Source: Pararhizobium capsulatum DSM 1112
GTDB taxonomy: Bacteria; Pseudomonadota; Alphaproteobacteria; Rhizobiales; Rhizobiaceae
Assembly: GCF_030814475.1 (NCBI RefSeq)
Contig: NZ_JAUSVF010000002.1
Span: 806,001 to 870,000 of the forward strand
Length of the DNA: 64,000 nt
Direction: 5' to 3'
In this document: positions 53,949-63,427 of the stretch, piece after piece
How the letters are laid out: every line of letters starts with the position of its first letter
Position numbering within the stretch: position 1 is the first letter of the stretch
Notes under the pieces: generated by a model
The model's database searches: none
Seen by the model: the letters and a program-made list of their open reading frames with translations, nothing else
Told to the model about the DNA's origin: nothing
Position numbers and translations under genes: made by a program

Positions 53949-54947
53949 TCAGGCGGTTTCCCGCTGATCCGTTGCGTCAAAACTCAAGATAAACCGCCAC
54001 AATAGCTGGTGGTCGAAATGCCCTTCTCTCTGGAGCATCCAGTTGAAAGCATATTTCGACGACCACGGCTCCTTGTAGGGGCGCACCGAGGTAGTCGCCT
54101 CGTAGACATCACAAATTGCAGCCATGCGTGCGAAGATAGACAGGTTTGCTCCGGGAACCCTGTTGGGGTAGCCCTTGCCGTCGACGCGCTCATGATGGTT
54201 GAGACAGATATCGAGAACGAGGTCCGGCAGCTGCCCCTGCTGCACAAGAATCTCGTGACCGAGCACGGTGTGGTTCATGATCAGGGCGCGCTCTTCCTCC
54301 GTCAAACCGGAAGGCTTCTGCAGGACCTCCACCGGAATGGCAAGCTTGCCGATATCATGCACGAGGCCCGCAAGCCCCAGGCAACGAACCGTGGCCTCAT
54401 CGAAAGCCATTTCCCGGCCAAGGTGGACAAGAAGCGCCGACACCGCGATGGAATGAAGGAACGTCACCTTGTCTTTCGATTTCAGCCGCGTCATGCCAAG
54501 AAGAATGGAGGGACCATCCTTGACCGAATTGGCAATCTCTCCAGCCACCGCCATGCAAGCCTCGGTATCAAGCTCTGCACCGCTTTGACTTGCAAGGAAA
54601 ACACTCTCCAGGCTGGCTACCGACTCCTGAAGAACCTTGGCTGTCGCGCGCTGCTTTTCAAGTTGAACGACATTGCCGGCGGCCTCCTCCCGGCCGTTTG
54701 CCGAAGCCGCGCTATTCGGCCGTCGTCCATCCCTGTCCAGGCCCTTGGAGGTATTAATGTAGATGCCCGTTACATCGCTTGCCTTCAGCACCTCCACGTC
54801 GCGCTGGCGGCTTACAAGAAAACGCCGCTCAGACGTTGGACTATTCAACCACATGCCTTCCAAAGCTTCGATATACATCCCAACCCGAAGCTCGTGCTTT
54901 TCAATTCTCTTGACCACCGCCCCCTCCAACGTCGTTACAACTTTCAT
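53949..54947 (-). CDS. HD-GYP domain protein (putative cyclic-di-GMP phosphodiesterase)
   Basis: A 332-residue soluble protein. The first 80 residues (RIEKHELRVGMYIEAL, SDVTGIYINTSKG) match the DUF3391 type often found before HD-GYP. The HD-GYP domain spans about residues 150-320, with LVHDIGKLAIP (HD pair) and the GYP motif in NHHERVDGKGYPNRV, both intact; NHTVLGHEIL lies between. Intact motifs suggest real cyclic-di-GMP hydrolysis. The start ATG has no good Shine-Dalgarno, and an inverted repeat ATACAT-CAGA-ATGTAT (54946-54961) overlaps it, so translation may be poor or regulated. It does not belong functionally to the neighbouring operons. Confidence 0.87.
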   Translation of the reverse strand: MKVVTTLEGAVVKRIEKHELRVGMYIEALEGMWLNSPTSERRFLVSRQRDVEVLKASDVTGIYINTSKGLDRDGRRPNSAASANGREEAAGNVVQLEKQRATAKVLQESVASLESVFLASQSGAELDTEACMAVAGEIANSVKDGPSILLGMTRLKSKDKVTFLHSIAVSALLVHLGREMAFDEATVRCLGLAGLVHDIGKLAIPVEVLQKPSGLTEEERALIMNHTVLGHEILVQQGQLPDLVLDICLNHHERVDGKGYPNRVPGANLSIFARMAAICDVYEATTSVRPYKEPWSSKYAFNWMLQREGHFDHQLLWRFILSFDATDQRETA

Positions 54948-55105
54948 ACATCAGAATGTATTAAAATGTACGAAATCGACATTGAGAATTTGATGCGTTG
55001 ATCGATGAAATTGGTTGCAATTGACCCAATGTGACCTGTTGCGGGCCAGCCAAGGCCGACCCGCTTGCATATCAGGAAATCTCGACTGCCTTCACCTCTA
55101 TGCCT

Positions 55106-57121
55106 TTAGCTTTGCGTCCAGATCGCCACGTCCACCGGCGCAAGGTCACGCCCCCCGACGAGGAACGTCGCATCATCCGCCGCCGGCACGGTCGCGGTAA
55201 CGCCGCCATAATTGAAGGCGAAGTGCAGGTTTCCACGGCGAGCAATCCGGAGATCACCGAGGTCCGGCAAGCCCTCGACACCGGCCCAGCCCAACGTGTC
55301 GCCCATCAGCTTCGACAGGAACTCGCCGCGCGGAAGCGTTGCGCAGTAACGCGCCTTGTCGTTGCCGATCACGGCCGGCGTACCCGGGCGATGATCGCCT
55401 TCGAAGGTGGCGAGAACCGTCTCCGTGGTGCGGATTGTCTCGCGCCAGCCGGTCGTCTGGTGGCTGGTGTTGCCATAGAGCACGGTTTCGCGGTGGAAAT
55501 CCGGCAGGGATTCGACGCGGGCGACGCGGAAATCGAGGAGATCGCCCAGCGGGCCGGGCGGAAGATCGGCCGGAATGTGCATGTCGCGGGTCTTGCTGCC
55601 GCTGCGGGCGCCGAACAGCGCCTTGGCGCCCGAAGATTTGAGGCGGGCGATGAAATCCGCATCCGGGATGACGAGATCAGGTGCCAGCAAGAGCTTGTAG
55701 CCTTCGACATCGGAATGCTGGCCGATGAAATCCACGTCGACGCCAAGACGGGCGACGGCCGAATACCAGTCGAGTGCGATGGCCGAGGCGACATAGCCGC
55801 GGCCCTGCGGCAAAGCGCGGGTGGCAAAACGGGATTCATAGTCGAGGAGGATGGCAATCGAAGCCTTGGCCTTTACCTCCCCCTTCGGCAACCTCTTCAT
55901 TTCTTCGGCCACCTGCGCCACTTCGACATATCCCTGATCTTCCTCGCTGTTCGGCAGCAGCAGGCCGGCATGAAACTGCTCCTGTGCAAAGGGTGCCTGG
56001 CGCCAGCGGAAGTAGGAGACCATATCGACGCCATGCGCATAGGCAAGCCAGGTCCACAGCCGCACCATGCCATCGGCAGGCGACTGGTTGTGTGCTGCCC
56101 AATTGACCGGACCCGGCTGCTGCTCCATCACCCAAACGCGGCCACGGCCGACGGCGCGGTAGAGATCGTGGTTGAAGGAGGGCTGGTCGGGATCGCCGAC
56201 GCGCAGGTAGCGCGCCTTGGTCTCCGGGCTTAGGCGGCCGTTGATGAGACCACCCATCGGATAGACGTCCCAGGAAGCGATATCGATATCCTCACCCAGC
56301 TTGTGGTGATCGAAGTCGGTGTTCTGCGACATGAAATTGTGGGTGACGGGACGACCGGGCGAATGGGCGCGGATGATATCGACCTGCGCCTTGTTGAAGC
56401 TCTTCACCTGATCCGACGAGAAGCGGTAATAGTCGACGAGATGGGTTGGCGTCGGCTCCTCGACGAGGTTGTTGGGAAGATCGATTTCCTCGAAGCTGTT
56501 GTAGTGCATGCTCCAGAAGGAGGTGCCCCAGGCGCGGTTCATCTCCTCGATCGTGTCGTAACGCGCGGCAAGCCATTCGCGGAAGGCAAGCTTGGCTTCG
56601 TCAGAATAGCTATGGATCGTATCGTGATCACCATATTCGTTGTCCGTCTGCCAGGCATGCACGAACGGGTTTTCGCCGTAGCGACGCACCATCATCTCGG
56701 TGATGCGGGCCGCTTCGACACGGTAGCGGCGGCTGGAGAAACAGTAATGCCGGCGGGCGCCGAACTTTCTGACAACGCCGTTCTCGCCCACGGGCAGGAT
56801 ATCCGGGTAGCGATCCACCAGCCACTTCGGCGGTGCGGCGGTCGGCGTTCCCAGGATCACCTTAAGGCCAGCATTGCCGAGCACCTCGATCGCCTCGTCC
56901 ATCCACTCCCAGTGCAAGACGCCGGATTGCGGCTCGATCTTTGACCAGGCGAATTCGCCGATGCGCACCCAGGCAAGCCCAAGCTCCACCATGCGGCGCG
57001 CATCCTCGTCCCATTTCTCCCGCGGCCACTGCTCCGGATAATAGCAGACGCCGAGTTCCAGCATGTCGGCATCCTGCCGGCTGGCATCGAAACGGTTCTG
57101 TCGGATAAGCGGCTTGTGCAT
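55106..57121 (-). CDS. Beta-galactosidase, GH42 family
   Basis: A 671-residue cytoplasmic glycosidase (no signal peptide). It has the GH42 start LELGVCYYPEQWPREKWDEDARRM, the catalytic acid/base E162 in WQTDNEYG and the nucleophile E333 in WVMEQQPG, plus SYFRWRQAPFAQEQFHAG near residue 390. Length matches the family (650-690). It hydrolyses beta-galactosides, often short plant or oligosaccharide chains. AAGGACTGAAA precedes the start. A LacI-type site TAAACGTTTA lies about 50 bp upstream, shared with the promoter at 63.6 kb. The preceding gene ends at 57224, so both a separate promoter and read-through are possible. Confidence 0.93.
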   Translation of the reverse strand: MHKPLIRQNRFDASRQDADMLELGVCYYPEQWPREKWDEDARRMVELGLAWVRIGEFAWSKIEPQSGVLHWEWMDEAIEVLGNAGLKVILGTPTAAPPKWLVDRYPDILPVGENGVVRKFGARRHYCFSSRRYRVEAARITEMMVRRYGENPFVHAWQTDNEYGDHDTIHSYSDEAKLAFREWLAARYDTIEEMNRAWGTSFWSMHYNSFEEIDLPNNLVEEPTPTHLVDYYRFSSDQVKSFNKAQVDIIRAHSPGRPVTHNFMSQNTDFDHHKLGEDIDIASWDVYPMGGLINGRLSPETKARYLRVGDPDQPSFNHDLYRAVGRGRVWVMEQQPGPVNWAAHNQSPADGMVRLWTWLAYAHGVDMVSYFRWRQAPFAQEQFHAGLLLPNSEEDQGYVEVAQVAEEMKRLPKGEVKAKASIAILLDYESRFATRALPQGRGYVASAIALDWYSAVARLGVDVDFIGQHSDVEGYKLLLAPDLVIPDADFIARLKSSGAKALFGARSGSKTRDMHIPADLPPGPLGDLLDFRVARVESLPDFHRETVLYGNTSHQTTGWRETIRTTETVLATFEGDHRPGTPAVIGNDKARYCATLPRGEFLSKLMGDTLGWAGVEGLPDLGDLRIARRGNLHFAFNYGGVTATVPAADDATFLVGGRDLAPVDVAIWTQS

Positions 57122-57167
57122 TTTCAGTCCTTCATCATTTCAGGCTCCGGGTGCCTTGTTCGCGATG

Positions 57168-57177
57168 TAAACGTTTA
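57168..57177. promoter_or_regulatory. LacI-type operator upstream of the GH42 gene
   Basis: TAAACGTTTA is a perfect 10-bp palindrome with the AAACGTTT core commonly bound by LacI-family proteins. It lies 47 bp before the GH42 start. The same core occurs twice at 63579-63608. Confidence 0.6.
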
Positions 57178-57223
57178 GATCGCGCAGCAACTTTCCGGAG
57201 AAGTCTCGTGGGACGGGTGCTCT

Positions 57224-60200
57224 TCAGCCCGTCAGTTCAGTCAATGTTTCGTCGAGTGCGGCGAGGAAGCGGTCGCAATCCTCAGCGCTGAAGGGTGCCG
57301 GCGGCTTGACCTTCAGGACGTTGTGGTGCGGGCCTTCGCTCGACAGCAGAATGTGGTGCTTCCGCTTCATCCGGGCGATGACGAAATCAAGCTCTTCAGC
57401 CGCCGGCTCCAGCGTTTCGCGATCGCGCACCAGCTCGATGCCGTTGAACAGGCCGTAGCCGCGCACATCGCCGATGATCGAATGGCGCTCGGCCAGCGCG
57501 CGAGCGCCGTCCATCAGCCGGTCGCCAATGACACGGCAATGATGCATCAGCCGCTCGTCACGGATGACATCCAGCACGGCGAGGCCGATCTCGGCGGATA
57601 CGGGATTGCCGCCGAAGGTGTTGAAGTATTCCATGCCATTGGCGAAGGACGCCGCGATTTCCTCGGTGGTGATGACGGCGGCCATCGGATGGCCGTTGCC
57701 GATCGGCTTGCCGAGGGTAACGATATCCGGCACCACGCCTTGCGTCTCATGCGCCCACATATGGCTACCGACCCGGCCGAAGCCGACCTGCACTTCGTCC
57801 GCTAGGCAAAGACCACCCGCGGCCCGCACATGGGCGTAGGCGTGCTTCAGGTAACTGTCGGGAAGCGGCAGCTGGCCGCCGGTACCGAGAATGCCTTCGC
57901 TAAAGAACAGCGCCGGTTTGCGACCTTCCGCCGAGAGGGCTTCCACCTGAAACCGCACATCTTCAGCGTATTTACGGCCGGCATCGGCATCGCCAGAGCG
58001 GAAGCGGCCGCGATAGAGGTCCGGCATCTCGGCGACGCGCACATGCGCAGGACGTCCCTCACCGCCCTTGCCGGCGAACTTGTAGGGGCTGACGTCGATC
58101 ATGCTCGACAGGTGCCCATGATAGGCGTGATCGACGGTGATGATATCGCGGTTGCCGGTGTAGGCGCGCGCCAGCCGCATCGCAAGATCGTTTGCCTCGC
58201 TGCCGGAGTTGACGAAGAAGCAGACATTCAGCGGATCAGGGAACAGAGCCGTCAGCCGACGGGAATATTCGACCAGCCCGTCGTGCAGGTAGCGTGAATT
58301 GGTATTGAGCTTGCCCATCTGCGCCTGCGCCGCCTTGACGACGCGCGGATGGCAATGGCCGACGTGGCAGACATTGTTGACCATGTCGAGCCAGCGTGTG
58401 CCGGCCTCATCGATGAGGTAAGCCCCCTCGCCACCGACGATCTTCAGCGGCTCCGCAGAATAGGCGATGCTCAGCGAGCGGCCGATGCGGCGATGACGTT
58501 CGCGGACGAGGAAATCCTTGTCCCTGATAACGATAACCGATGCCGGCGTGGAAAAGCCGAAAACGACGCTCGGGTCGGGGCTGATCGACTGCCAGACCTG
58601 CCACTGGTTGCGCACGCCGACGCCGTGCATCTCGCCACCGAGGCCGAGATGATCGGTGACGATCTGGAAATGCAGGTGGGGAGACCAGTTGCCGTTTTCG
58701 GAGGAGGCACCGAAATTACAGAAGGCTTCGCCCACGGAAATGGCCTGTCCTACGAAAAGTTTCTGGACGCTCTGGCGGGAGAGATGACCATACAGCGTCC
58801 AGAAGACATCGCCCTCATCGGTGCGATGTTCGAGCAGAACCGTCGGGCCGAAACCGAAATCGACGGCATCGTCATGGATAAAGGCGACCGTGCCGGCGAA
58901 AGGGGCATGCACCAGCTCGTGAGCGGGCGCAAAGATGTCGATGCCGAGATGCACCGTGCGCCGGGTGCCGACCGAGGCGGTCTCGAAGGCATCGCCCTTG
59001 TAGACGGAGCGGTCCTCGCCGTAGAGGCCGATGGCAAAATCGGCGCCGGCCTGTGCTGCGCGCTCATCGATCAGCCGCTCGGCGCCATCAGCATCGAGCG
59101 TAGCCCAGGCTTCGGCATCCGAACTCATGGCCGTGAGGTCGAGGGCCATCACCTTGGGCTTCGTGACAGCCGGCCGTATGATAGCGGCGAAATCATGGGC
59201 ATTGCGCTCCAGCCAGCGCTCGACGCGTGCTGCATGCGGGATGGGTGAGAAACCGCAGGCATCGCGAATGCGGGCGATCGCGACCTTCCGGTTCTCGCGT
59301 TGAAGACGCTGCAGTTCGCGCCAGACATCCTCCTGGCTGACCAGCAGATAGGTGTTTTCCGGGTTGTCGCGGATCTGCTTGGCGGCCATGCACATGCTGA
59401 CGGCATAGCGGGTGCAGACCAGATCGAAGATCAGCTCCGCTTCGGTTTCGCTGATCGCATTGGCGGCATGATAGGCACCCGCAAGGCGGGCGACCGTCTC
59501 GACGGGATCAGGCGTGCCGATCAGCGCATAGGCGCCGGCAACGGCGATCTCGATGACGCGCCATGTCTCGACCATGTCGCCGAAATCGAGCAGGCCGCTG
59601 ACACGGCCCTCTGCATCGAGCAGCACATTGTAATCATTGGCATCGTTGTGGATGACCTGGCGTGGGCAGGCTTCGAGGCGCGGCAGCACGTTGTTGACGA
59701 AGCGCTCGAGGATGCCCCGCACGCCAGCGCGCTTGCCGGCATCATCGATGAAGACGAGATTTTCGAGGTGCATGTCGGCGCGGCCGATATCCCAGCCATA
59801 GATGCGCTTTGCGCCGGCATGGGAGAAGCCTTCGAGGCTGCGATCCAGCTCGCCCAACAGCCGGCCAAGGGTCACGGCACTCTCCATATTACGGGCAGCG
59901 GATCGCGACCAGACATCGCCCGGAAGCCATGTCAGAAGCCGTGCCGTCCGCGGCCCGCGCAACTCAGTGGTGATAGAGGCCGCTCCCGCCCTATCCGGCA
60001 GCGCACGCGAGACCGACAGATGAGGAGCGGCCTCTGACAGATGATCAAGCACCGCCATCTGCATGCCGAGATCATCGGCTTCGCCCGGTGCGTGCAGCTT
60101 GAGCAGGTAGCGGGCGCCGTCCGCAGCCTCGATCCGGTAGTTGAGATCGTGTTCGCCGGGGAGCGCTGTGATCCTGCCGGCGATGCCGTAGCTGTCACGC

Positions 60201-60256
60201 AGCAGGGCATCGATCGCCTCGATCTCGCCGTCGTGCTTTCTTATCGCTTCGGTCAT
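57224..60256 (-). CDS. Trifunctional fusion: APH-type kinase, M23 peptidase-like domain, class III aminotransferase/phospho-lyase-like domain
   Basis: A 1010-residue soluble protein. Residues 1-345 form an aminoglycoside-phosphotransferase-like kinase with [13 protein letters not shown] (201-213) and LLDFGDM (222-228). Residues about 430-560 form a LytM/M23 domain with HLGID (436-440), YGHLS (489-493) and HLHF (527-530), so the metal ligands are intact though no export signal exists. Residues about 595-1010 are a class III PLP enzyme with DEVQVGFGR and Lys850 in LGKPIGNG, resembling ethanolamine-phosphate phospho-lyase. Kinase plus phospho-lyase could act in sequence on a hydroxylated amine or amino acid such as hydroxylysine. 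ATG 60256 follows AGGAAGGGCGG; the frame upstream overlaps the SDR gene. Confidence 0.85.
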   Translation of the reverse strand: MTEAIRKHDGEIEAIDALLRDSYGIAGRITALPGEHDLNYRIEAADGARYLLKLHAPGEADDLGMQMAVLDHLSEAAPHLSVSRALPDRAGAASITTELRGPRTARLLTWLPGDVWSRSAARNMESAVTLGRLLGELDRSLEGFSHAGAKRIYGWDIGRADMHLENLVFIDDAGKRAGVRGILERFVNNVLPRLEACPRQVIHNDANDYNVLLDAEGRVSGLLDFGDMVETWRVIEIAVAGAYALIGTPDPVETVARLAGAYHAANAISETEAELIFDLVCTRYAVSMCMAAKQIRDNPENTYLLVSQEDVWRELQRLQRENRKVAIARIRDACGFSPIPHAARVERWLERNAHDFAAIIRPAVTKPKVMALDLTAMSSDAEAWATLDADGAERLIDERAAQAGADFAIGLYGEDRSVYKGDAFETASVGTRRTVHLGIDIFAPAHELVHAPFAGTVAFIHDDAVDFGFGPTVLLEHRTDEGDVFWTLYGHLSRQSVQKLFVGQAISVGEAFCNFGASSENGNWSPHLHFQIVTDHLGLGGEMHGVGVRNQWQVWQSISPDPSVVFGFSTPASVIVIRDKDFLVRERHRRIGRSLSIAYSAEPLKIVGGEGAYLIDEAGTRWLDMVNNVCHVGHCHPRVVKAAQAQMGKLNTNSRYLHDGLVEYSRRLTALFPDPLNVCFFVNSGSEANDLAMRLARAYTGNRDIITVDHAYHGHLSSMIDVSPYKFAGKGGEGRPAHVRVAEMPDLYRGRFRSGDADAGRKYAEDVRFQVEALSAEGRKPALFFSEGILGTGGQLPLPDSYLKHAYAHVRAAGGLCLADEVQVGFGRVGSHMWAHETQGVVPDIVTLGKPIGNGHPMAAVITTEEIAASFANGMEYFNTFGGNPVSAEIGLAVLDVIRDERLMHHCRVIGDRLMDGARALAERHSIIGDVRGYGLFNGIELVRDRETLEPAAEELDFVIARMKRKHHILLSSEGPHHNVLKVKPPAPFSAEDCDRFLAALDETLTELTG

Positions 60257-60270
60257 TATCCGCCCTTCCT

Positions 60271-60981
60271 TTACCAGGATACCGTCTTGCCGTCGTAAGC
60301 CCGGAAGCTTCCGGTGTCGGCCATTGTCGTTTGATCGATCAGCGCCTTCAGCCCGGCGACACTTTCTGCCACTGCAAGCTGCGCCTGCGCGCCGCCCATG
60401 TCTGTGCGCACCCAGCCCGGATGCAACGAGATGACGGCGATGCCATCGGATCGAAAATCCTGCGCCAGCTTCACCGTCGCCATGTTCAGCGCCGCCTTGG
60501 AGCATCGATAGGCATAGTCGCCATCATCGTCATCAAGCGTGCCTTCGGCGAGCGAGCCGGCGCGGCTGCTGATGCTGACCAGCACCCGACGCTGAGCGGC
60601 GAGGAGGTTTGGCTTGAGGGCTCTTGCGACCAGTAGAGGCGCCAGCGCATTGATGCGCATGACCTCCAGAAAATCATTCGTCTCCAGCGACGACAGGCCA
60701 CCGACGTCACCGCGTATGGCGGCATTGTTGATGACGATGTCGATCGCCTCCCCTTCAAGCCGGCGTCCCAGCGCTTCGATCGAAGCCGCATCCGCCACGT
60801 CGAGCGCTTCGCACAGCATCGAGCCGAGCCCCCCCTCCGGCACCTGCCGCACGCAGGCGATCACCCGCCAGCCGCCGGCGGCATAGGCTTCGGCAAGCGC
60901 ACGGCCGAGCCCGCGCGAAGCACCGGTGACCAGCACCGTGCCGAGGGGGCTTGCCCCGATATCAGCGGTGCTTGACGTCAT
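60271..60981 (-). CDS. SDR-family oxidoreductase (C-factor-like)
   Basis: A 236-residue short-chain dehydrogenase with the nucleotide motif TGASRGLGRAL near residue 19, NNAAIRG in place of NNAG, SSRAG with the catalytic serine region, and the YRCSK catalytic pair, followed by LHPGWVRTDMGG. The short C-terminal half resembles CsgA/C-factor-type members. The substrate is unknown; by context it may reduce or oxidise an intermediate from the amino-acid importer and the kinase/phospho-lyase fusion. Its start overlaps the end of the permease gene by 20 nt, and the fusion gene starts 14 nt after its stop. Confidence 0.84.
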   Translation of the reverse strand: MTSSTADIGASPLGTVLVTGASRGLGRALAEAYAAGGWRVIACVRQVPEGGLGSMLCEALDVADAASIEALGRRLEGEAIDIVINNAAIRGDVGGLSSLETNDFLEVMRINALAPLLVARALKPNLLAAQRRVLVSISSRAGSLAEGTLDDDDGDYAYRCSKAALNMATVKLAQDFRSDGIAVISLHPGWVRTDMGGAQAQLAVAESVAGLKALIDQTTMADTGSFRAYDGKTVSW

Positions 60982-62617
60982 ATTTCTTCTCGATGAGGCT
61001 GATGAGGCTTGCGGCTGCCAGCGTCAGCAGGATGTAGAGGATGGCTGCGGAGTTATAGGGCGCAAAGGGTAGGAAGCTGGCCGACTGGAACTCGCGCATA
61101 CGCTGGGTGATGTCGCGGATCGACAGGATCGACAGCAGCGACGTGTCCTTGAGGATCGCGATCAGCTCGTTGCCGAGAGGCGGAATGACGATGCGAAACG
61201 CCTGCGGCAGGATGATCAGCCGCGCTGTCTGCCAGCGGCTGAGACCCATGCTTGCCGCCGCCTCGATCTGACCGGCGGGGATTGCATTGATGCCCGAGCG
61301 GAAGATTTCGGCAAGATAGGCGGAATAGGCAATCGCCATGGCGACGATACCGCGCACCAGATTGGGCGGATCGAAGACGCCGGCCGTCGCATCCTTCAGC
61401 GCGCCGGAGAGCGGCAGGCCGACATAGAGCACGATCACCAGCATCGGAATACCGCGGATCGTATCGACGATGAATTCGGAACCGATCGACAGCGGATGGC
61501 GATGATGCAGGAAGCCACCGAGCGTGAGAAGCCCCGTGATGATCGCGATCACCGCCAGCGTGATGCCGGCCGCACGGTCACGGTCGTTCAGTGCTTCGGT
61601 GCGCCAGATGCGCGGCCAGTCGGCGGGGACGGAGGCCTCAGGCAGCAGCGCGCCGCTGACATCCTGCTTTTTGCCGATGGCCTCGATCGCCTGCTCGGGG
61701 CTCACGAAAGTGCGCACTGGCGTTTCGGTCGTCGGTCCACCTTCATACTGGCCGAAACGCACGGCGCCGATCAGGCCCGAAGGCGTGTTAGTGATGATGC
61801 CTACCTTGCCATCCAGCGTGCCGGCGAGAACATAGCCGTCACGCGGCTGCAGCAGGAACCACGCGGAAAAGGCGGCAAAGACAAGCGCCGTCGCCACGAA
61901 GATGAAGAGGACTGCGCGGGTGTAGCGCAGTTTGAGGAGACCGACCCAGACGAGCCCCAGAATGGCCGCGAGAATATAGGCCGCGATCGCCGCCCGGATC
62001 GTGGTCGCAAGACCCGAAGCAAAGGCGAGATGGGCAAAGAGAAAGACGAAGGCGAGGCCGGCGCCGTTGATGAGACCAAGCAGCCAGCAGCCAGCCCGGC
62101 GAACAACGCTCTCGACGGGAGCCTCCGCACGGCTGCCCGCAAACAGCAGGCCGAGACCGGCGGCCAACAAAACAGCGTAAGTGGGCCAGACCCAGGCCTC
62201 CACCTGACGCACCATCAGGTCCGCCGCTTCCGTCAGCTGCCGCGGCGTCGCGCCCTTGACCACGAGATCGGATTTGAAAGAATCGACGCCGTTCGCGACG
62301 ACTGACGCGATAAAGGGATGGACGAGATTGCCGGCGAGAATGGCGGCTGTTGCCAATAGGCCGGCGACCCCGACGGCCAAGGTCAGGCGCGGCCGCGCAA
62401 CCTTCATGCGCGACAGGATGAGAACGGCAAAACCGGCGGAAAAGGCGACGGCAAGCAGCAGGAAGCCCGGCACGAAGGCGGACGACCCAAGCTCCACGCC
62501 AAGAATGGCACGCAGCGACCGCTGATAGTCCGCGGAAGAGGCGAACAGATAGACGATGAAGGGCAGCGCGGCGAGGATGACCAGATTGCTGGGTCTTATG
62601 CTTCTGATGAACGACAT
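60962..62617 (-). CDS. Amino acid ABC transporter permease with long N-terminal membrane domain
   Basis: A 551-residue protein. The last 200 residues are a regular polar amino acid permease: GIPMLVIVLYVGLPLSG, EIFRSGINAIPAGQIEAAASMGLSRWQTARLIILPQAFRIVIPPLGNE and a closing LISLIEKKYDVKHR. The first half adds about seven hydrophobic helices and a periplasmic region (DGYVLAGTLDGKVGIITN), a size more like AapQ/BztB subunits than HisM. ATG 62617 has GGAGG 6 nt upstream. It follows the binding-protein gene across a stem-loop. No second permease or ATPase is encoded in this operon. Confidence 0.87.
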   Translation of the reverse strand: MSFIRSIRPSNLVILAALPFIVYLFASSADYQRSLRAILGVELGSSAFVPGFLLLAVAFSAGFAVLILSRMKVARPRLTLAVGVAGLLATAAILAGNLVHPFIASVVANGVDSFKSDLVVKGATPRQLTEAADLMVRQVEAWVWPTYAVLLAAGLGLLFAGSRAEAPVESVVRRAGCWLLGLINGAGLAFVFLFAHLAFASGLATTIRAAIAAYILAAILGLVWVGLLKLRYTRAVLFIFVATALVFAAFSAWFLLQPRDGYVLAGTLDGKVGIITNTPSGLIGAVRFGQYEGGPTTETPVRTFVSPEQAIEAIGKKQDVSGALLPEASVPADWPRIWRTEALNDRDRAAGITLAVIAIITGLLTLGGFLHHRHPLSIGSEFIVDTIRGIPMLVIVLYVGLPLSGALKDATAGVFDPPNLVRGIVAMAIAYSAYLAEIFRSGINAIPAGQIEAAASMGLSRWQTARLIILPQAFRIVIPPLGNELIAILKDTSLLSILSIRDITQRMREFQSASFLPFAPYNSAAILYILLTLAAASLISLIEKKYDVKHR

Positions 62618-62646
62618 TCCGGCCTCCAGCGCCAGCAAAACAATAG

Positions 62647-62671
62647 CGGGAGCGCGGCTTAAGCGCTCCCG
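62647..62671 (-). promoter_or_regulatory. Intercistronic stem-loop after the polar amino-acid binding-protein gene
   Basis: CGGGAGCGC and GCGCTCCCG form a perfect 9-bp stem around a 7-nt loop, 9 nt after the binding-protein stop codon and 29 nt before the permease start. No U-run follows on the minus strand. Confidence 0.6.
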
Positions 62672-62680
62672 TTCAAAGCC

Positions 62681-63427
62681 TTACTTGAGACCCCAGTATT
62701 TGGCGACGAGCTGATCCATCGTGCCATCGTCCTTAATCGCCTTCAGGCCTTCGTTGAAGGCCGCGACGTTCTCGTCGCCCTTGCGGAAGACGAGGCCGAG
62801 CGGATCGGATTCAAGATCCTTGATCGCCGCAACCAAGTCGCCGGCAAACTCGCGCTCGTAGGCCGCCGCATTGGCGCCGTTGATGACAACGCCGTCGACG
62901 TCCCTGTTCTTGAGCGCGATGATTGCGGCGCTGAAGCTGTCATATGCAGCAACGTTTTCCTTGCCGACAACACCTTCGGCAACCTGCGCATCCGTGGTGT
63001 TGGCCTGGGCGGCAAGCTTGCGACCTTCAGACTTAAACTGGTCGAGCGACACATTCTGGTCTTCGGCGCGGGTCAGCACCGCCTGGCTGTTGACGATGTA
63101 GGGATCGGAGAAATCCATCGCCTTCTGGCGCTCTGCGGTAATCGACACGCCCGAGGCCACGAGATCGAAATTGCCCTGGTCGAGGGCGGCGAAGATGCCG
63201 TCCCAGCCGGTCGTGACGAATTCGGCCTGACAGTTGATCTTGGCGCAGATGGCGTTGACCACGTCGACATCGAAGCCGACGATCTGGCCGGAGGCCGGAT
63301 CGACGCTTTCCATCGGCGGCGAGGTGGTATCCGAGCCCACCTTGATCAGCTTGCCGCCAAGATCGGCTGCATGGGCTGCACCAGCCGCAAAGACGGCAAA
63401 CGCGACAGTCGCAAAAAATTTCTTCAT
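62681..63427 (-). CDS. Amino acid ABC transporter substrate-binding protein
   Basis: A 248-residue periplasmic receptor with signal peptide MKKFFATVAFAVFAAGAAHA and mature part DLGGKLIKVGSDTTSPPMESVDPASGQIVGFDVDVV split by family motifs: TTGWDGIFAALDQGNFDLVASGVSIT and the C-terminal FNEGLKAIKDDGTMDQLVAKYWG. This is the family-3 (HisJ/GlnH) type. ATG 63427 is preceded by GAGGAGG; the open frame upstream to 63592 runs through the operator region. First gene of the operon, with two AAACGTTT operators 150-180 bp upstream. Confidence 0.9.
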   Translation of the reverse strand: MKKFFATVAFAVFAAGAAHAADLGGKLIKVGSDTTSPPMESVDPASGQIVGFDVDVVNAICAKINCQAEFVTTGWDGIFAALDQGNFDLVASGVSITAERQKAMDFSDPYIVNSQAVLTRAEDQNVSLDQFKSEGRKLAAQANTTDAQVAEGVVGKENVAAYDSFSAAIIALKNRDVDGVVINGANAAAYEREFAGDLVAAIKDLESDPLGLVFRKGDENVAAFNEGLKAIKDDGTMDQLVAKYWGLK

